Source of the DNA: an uncultured Mycoplasmatota bacterium
GTDB lineage: Bacteria; Bacillota_I; Bacilli_A; RF39; UBA660
Direction: 5' to 3'
Length of the DNA stretch: 54,108 nucleotides
Assembly: GCA_945872435.1 (NCBI GenBank)
Contig: CAMBYP010000003.1
Coordinates: 1-54,108, forward strand
Shown: positions 51,521-54,108 of the stretch, piece after piece
Layout of the letters: each line of letters opens with the position of its first letter
How positions within the stretch are numbered: the first letter of the stretch is position 1
The notes under the pieces: generated by a model
The model's input: only the letters and a program-made list of their open reading frames with translations
Databases searched by the model: none
What the model was told of the DNA's origin: nothing
Position numbers and translations under genes: made by a program

Positions 51521-52323
51521 ATTGTAATCATATTCAGTATACAGAGTTTTCCACAGGAAAAAATGAAATTTTTGATTTATCATGTTCATTTAGTGATAAA
51601 AAAGTATATGGTATCATTGGAAATAGTGGAAGTGGAAAATCAACTTTATTAGAACTTATCGCACAAGAAAAACAACCAACATTTGGTGAAATAGAAATAA
51701 ATCATAATCAATTATTTGATGCTAGAACGATTGGCTATTTAAAACAGAATATTGAAAATCAATTTATAACAATGAGTGTAAAAGAAGAGTTAAAATATTT
51801 ATTACTTTCTTTTTCTTACCGAGTAAATGAAATCGATAAGCGCATGGTAGAAGTATTAAAATTAGTTGGTCTTAGTGAAAAATACTTAGATAGAAATATT
51901 CATTCTTTGAGTCATGGAGAAATAAAAAAATTAGGATTAGCTAGCGTTTTAATATACAATCCTAAGATATTATTATTAGACGAACCTAGTTTTGGATTGT
52001 CGCTAATAGATAAAAAGAATCTAATAAAATTATTAAAAAAGTTGAAAAATAAATATCATAAATTAATTATTATTGTGAGTCAAGATATGGAATTTATACA
52101 TAAAGTTTGTGACGATATATATGTATTAAACCAAGGAAAAATAGTTTTATATGGAAATAAATTTGATGTATTTTCAAAACAAAAATTGTTGAAAAAAATC
52201 AATGTTGATGTTCCAAATATTATTTCATTTGAAAATCTTGTACTCCAAAAGAAAAATATACAAATAGGATATCGTGATGAAATAAATGATTTAATTAAGG
52301 ATGTATATCGATATGTTAAATAA
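51511..52323 (+). CDS. ecfA2: ECF transporter ATPase EcfA2, divergent
   Basis: Walker A GNSGSGKST, Walker B ILLLDEPS; synteny. Confidence 0.85.
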   Translation: MEINCNHIQYTEFSTGKNEIFDLSCSFSDKKVYGIIGNSGSGKSTLLELIAQEKQPTFGEIEINHNQLFDARTIGYLKQNIENQFITMSVKEELKYLLLSFSYRVNEIDKRMVEVLKLVGLSEKYLDRNIHSLSHGEIKKLGLASVLIYNPKILLLDEPSFGLSLIDKKNLIKLLKKLKNKYHKLIIIVSQDMEFIHKVCDDIYVLNQGKIVLYGNKFDVFSKQKLLKKINVDVPNIISFENLVLQKKNIQIGYRDEINDLIKDVYRYVK

Positions 52324-53053
52324 GTATTTATATAATAAAAATTCTTTTTTATGTGAAAGAAATATTTATATGAAAATTATTTCTTTTATATTTTTATTTT
52401 TTGCTATTTTTTTGGTACAAGATATTATTTCAGTTTTATATTATACAATTATTTTATTATTTCTTATTTTACTTTCTAATATATCTATTATTTTTTATTT
52501 AAAATTACTGAAACAGAGTGTTTGGGTTTACTGCATTTTATACGTTATTGCTTTAATCAGTGGTATAAATTCCTTAAATAGTGTTATAATGATTTTAAGA
52601 ATTGTATTTTTAGAAATTTTAATTTTCTTATTTGTCTTCACTACTGAAGTAAGTGAAAGTATTGATGGTTTTAAAAATTTGTTAGAACCATTGAATAAAT
52701 TTCGTATTCCAATTCATTATATGTCTTATGCTATAGTTTATATTATGGAATTTATACCAATGTATTTCATTGAAATGAATCAAATAATATTATTGATGAG
52801 AAAGAAAGATGGTCAACTAAAGAAATCATTCACGTTTAGAGTGTATCAAGTAAAACTTTTATTTAGTACTTCTTTTGATAAGACTATCTATCAATTAAAT
52901 CAATTATTTCAATATATGAAATTAAAATTTTATGGAGTGGAAGCAAATAAAACGACAAATAAAAGAAATCAATTAGATTGCTATGATAAATTATATTTCA
53001 TAATACATGTTTTAATATTAATGTTATTTGCAATAAAGGAGACGATAATATGA
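52313..53053 (+). CDS. ecfT: ECF transporter transmembrane protein EcfT
   Basis: Multi-TM protein between ecfA2 and truA. Confidence 0.82.
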   Translation: MLNKYLYNKNSFLCERNIYMKIISFIFLFFAIFLVQDIISVLYYTIILLFLILLSNISIIFYLKLLKQSVWVYCILYVIALISGINSLNSVIMILRIVFLEILIFLFVFTTEVSESIDGFKNLLEPLNKFRIPIHYMSYAIVYIMEFIPMYFIEMNQIILLMRKKDGQLKKSFTFRVYQVKLLFSTSFDKTIYQLNQLFQYMKLKFYGVEANKTTNKRNQLDCYDKLYFIIHVLILMLFAIKETII

Positions 53054-53790
53054 GATATTTAATGACTTTTTCCTATGATGGAACAAATTATAAAGGGTAT
53101 CAAAAACAGCCACGTGGTAAAACAATTCAAGGTGAGATTGAAAAAGTATTAGGAAAAGTGAATGGTGAAAAAAAAGTTGATATCCACGCGAGTGGAAGAA
53201 CTGATGCTCATGTACATGCATTAGCGCAAAAAGCACATTTTGACCTCTCTGATAAAATAGATTGTGATAAGTTAAAACATTCTATGAATTCATTATTACC
53301 AGGAGATATTTATGTAAAAGAAATAATTCCTGTTTCTGATACTTTTCATGCACGTTATCATGTAAAAGCAAAAGAATATATTTACCGTATTAATTTGGGA
53401 GAATATGATCCTATTGAAAGAAATTATGTATATCAATATAATAGAAGATTAGATGTAGTAGAAATGGAAAGAGCATTAAAATATATAGAAGGAGAACATG
53501 ATTTCAAGTCATTTACAAAAGCAGATGATGAACATGATGATTATACTCGTCGTATTGTACAAACAAGTATTGTAAGAGATTCTAAAAACGTAAATAAAAT
53601 TACAATTAGTTTTTTAGGAACTGGCTTTTTAAGATATATGGTTCGTAATATTGTAGGTACATTAATTGAAATAGGTGAAGGAAAAAGAAAAAGTGAAGAA
53701 ATTATTGAAATATTAGATGCAAAAGATAGAAGAAAAGCAGGAATGACAGCCTCAGCAGAAGGTTTATATTTAAAAGATGTATTTTATTAA
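53050..53790 (+). CDS. truA: tRNA pseudouridine(38-40) synthase
   Basis: FSYDGTNYKGYQKQP; ASGRTDAHVHA. Confidence 0.97.
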   Translation: MRYLMTFSYDGTNYKGYQKQPRGKTIQGEIEKVLGKVNGEKKVDIHASGRTDAHVHALAQKAHFDLSDKIDCDKLKHSMNSLLPGDIYVKEIIPVSDTFHARYHVKAKEYIYRINLGEYDPIERNYVYQYNRRLDVVEMERALKYIEGEHDFKSFTKADDEHDDYTRRIVQTSIVRDSKNVNKITISFLGTGFLRYMVRNIVGTLIEIGEGKRKSEEIIEILDAKDRRKAGMTASAEGLYLKDVFY

Positions 53791-53816
53791 AAAAACTTGG
53801 TGTATGCCAAGTTTTT
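53791..53816. terminator. Bidirectional terminator between truA and minus-strand ORF
   Basis: AAAAACTTGG-TGTATG-CCAAGTTTTT. Confidence 0.8.
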
Positions 53817-54108
53817 ATATGATACCATGTGGAATAATTTGAATTGAATATAAATAAAAAATAAGAAGTATAATGATAGCAATAAACGAAAGGGTAAATA
53901 CTGGAGAAAGACAAGAAGGAGATATTTTATCTATCTTTTTCTTTTTTATCTTTTTTTCGACTAAAAAAAGTAGTATTTGATTTGCATAGATTGCATATAA
54001 AACACGAGTTAATATAAAAAGTAACATACTTAATGAAAGAGAATTTGTCCACATAATAATTAAGAAAAAACCCCATATTTCTAAATTAGTTAGTAAAAAA
54101 CTAACAAT
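53815..54108 (-). CDS. Partial membrane protein, N-terminus beyond window edge
   Basis: Frame stays open from the ORF-track ATG at 54054 to the window edge; hydrophobic segments. Confidence 0.5.
   Translation of the reverse strand: MVSFLLTNLEIWGFFLIIMWTNSLSLSMLLFILTRVLYAIYANQILLFLVEKKIKKKKIDKISPSCLSPVFTLSFIAIIILLIFYLYSIQIIPHGII

Noticed and set aside
1-54108. CRISPR array, prophage, defence island, toxin-antitoxin or BGC
   Set aside because: No spaced direct-repeat array, phage genes, or defence-type nuclease/ATPase cassette seen; the only mobile element is the IS3 copy.

Overview
AT-rich housekeeping segment of a Firmicutes (Bacilli-like) chromosome. It appears to use the standard bacterial code: TGA is used as a stop (e.g. 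tadA) and Trp is TGG. Almost everything is on the + strand in tight operons. Gene order follows the Bacillus origin-proximal and ribosomal-protein backbone: tandem parS-like sites, SRP RNA, tadA, dnaX, ybaB, recR, bofA-like, holB, ricT, methyltransferase, rsmI, pth, mfd, [IS3-family insertion], CBS-type inorganic pyrophosphatase (minus strand), spoVT, [Met T-box] dut, metG, tatD, 3D-domain protein, rsmA, TM-GNAT, ung, tilS, ftsH, lipoprotein, parA, parB, mscS, DUF951, AbgT-like transporter, ychF, rpsF, ssb, rpsR, Lys-rich membrane protein (minus strand), S10/spc/alpha operons (rpsJ to rplQ, including secY, adk, map, infA, rpmJ, rpoA), orphan protein, DUF2207 protein, SDR, ecfA1, ecfA2, ecfT, truA, and a truncated membrane ORF. 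I saw no CRISPR array, rRNA, tRNA or prophage. No clearly new multi-gene system is evident. The observations I rate highest are: (1) a dnaX slippery heptamer plus hairpin with the same geometry as the frameshift site in the IS3 element of this window; (2) ECF ATPases lacking several canonical catalytic motifs, including the H-loop His in both subunits; (3) a membrane-anchored GNAT translationally coupled to rsmA; (4) a dUTPase gene inside a Met T-box/metG operon; (5) tandem parS-like sites; (6) an FtsH with a helix-extension-helix (SAP/HeH-like) tail; (7) an orphan protein with its own promoter and terminator after rplQ. No database searches were run. Family calls are from recognised motifs and synteny.
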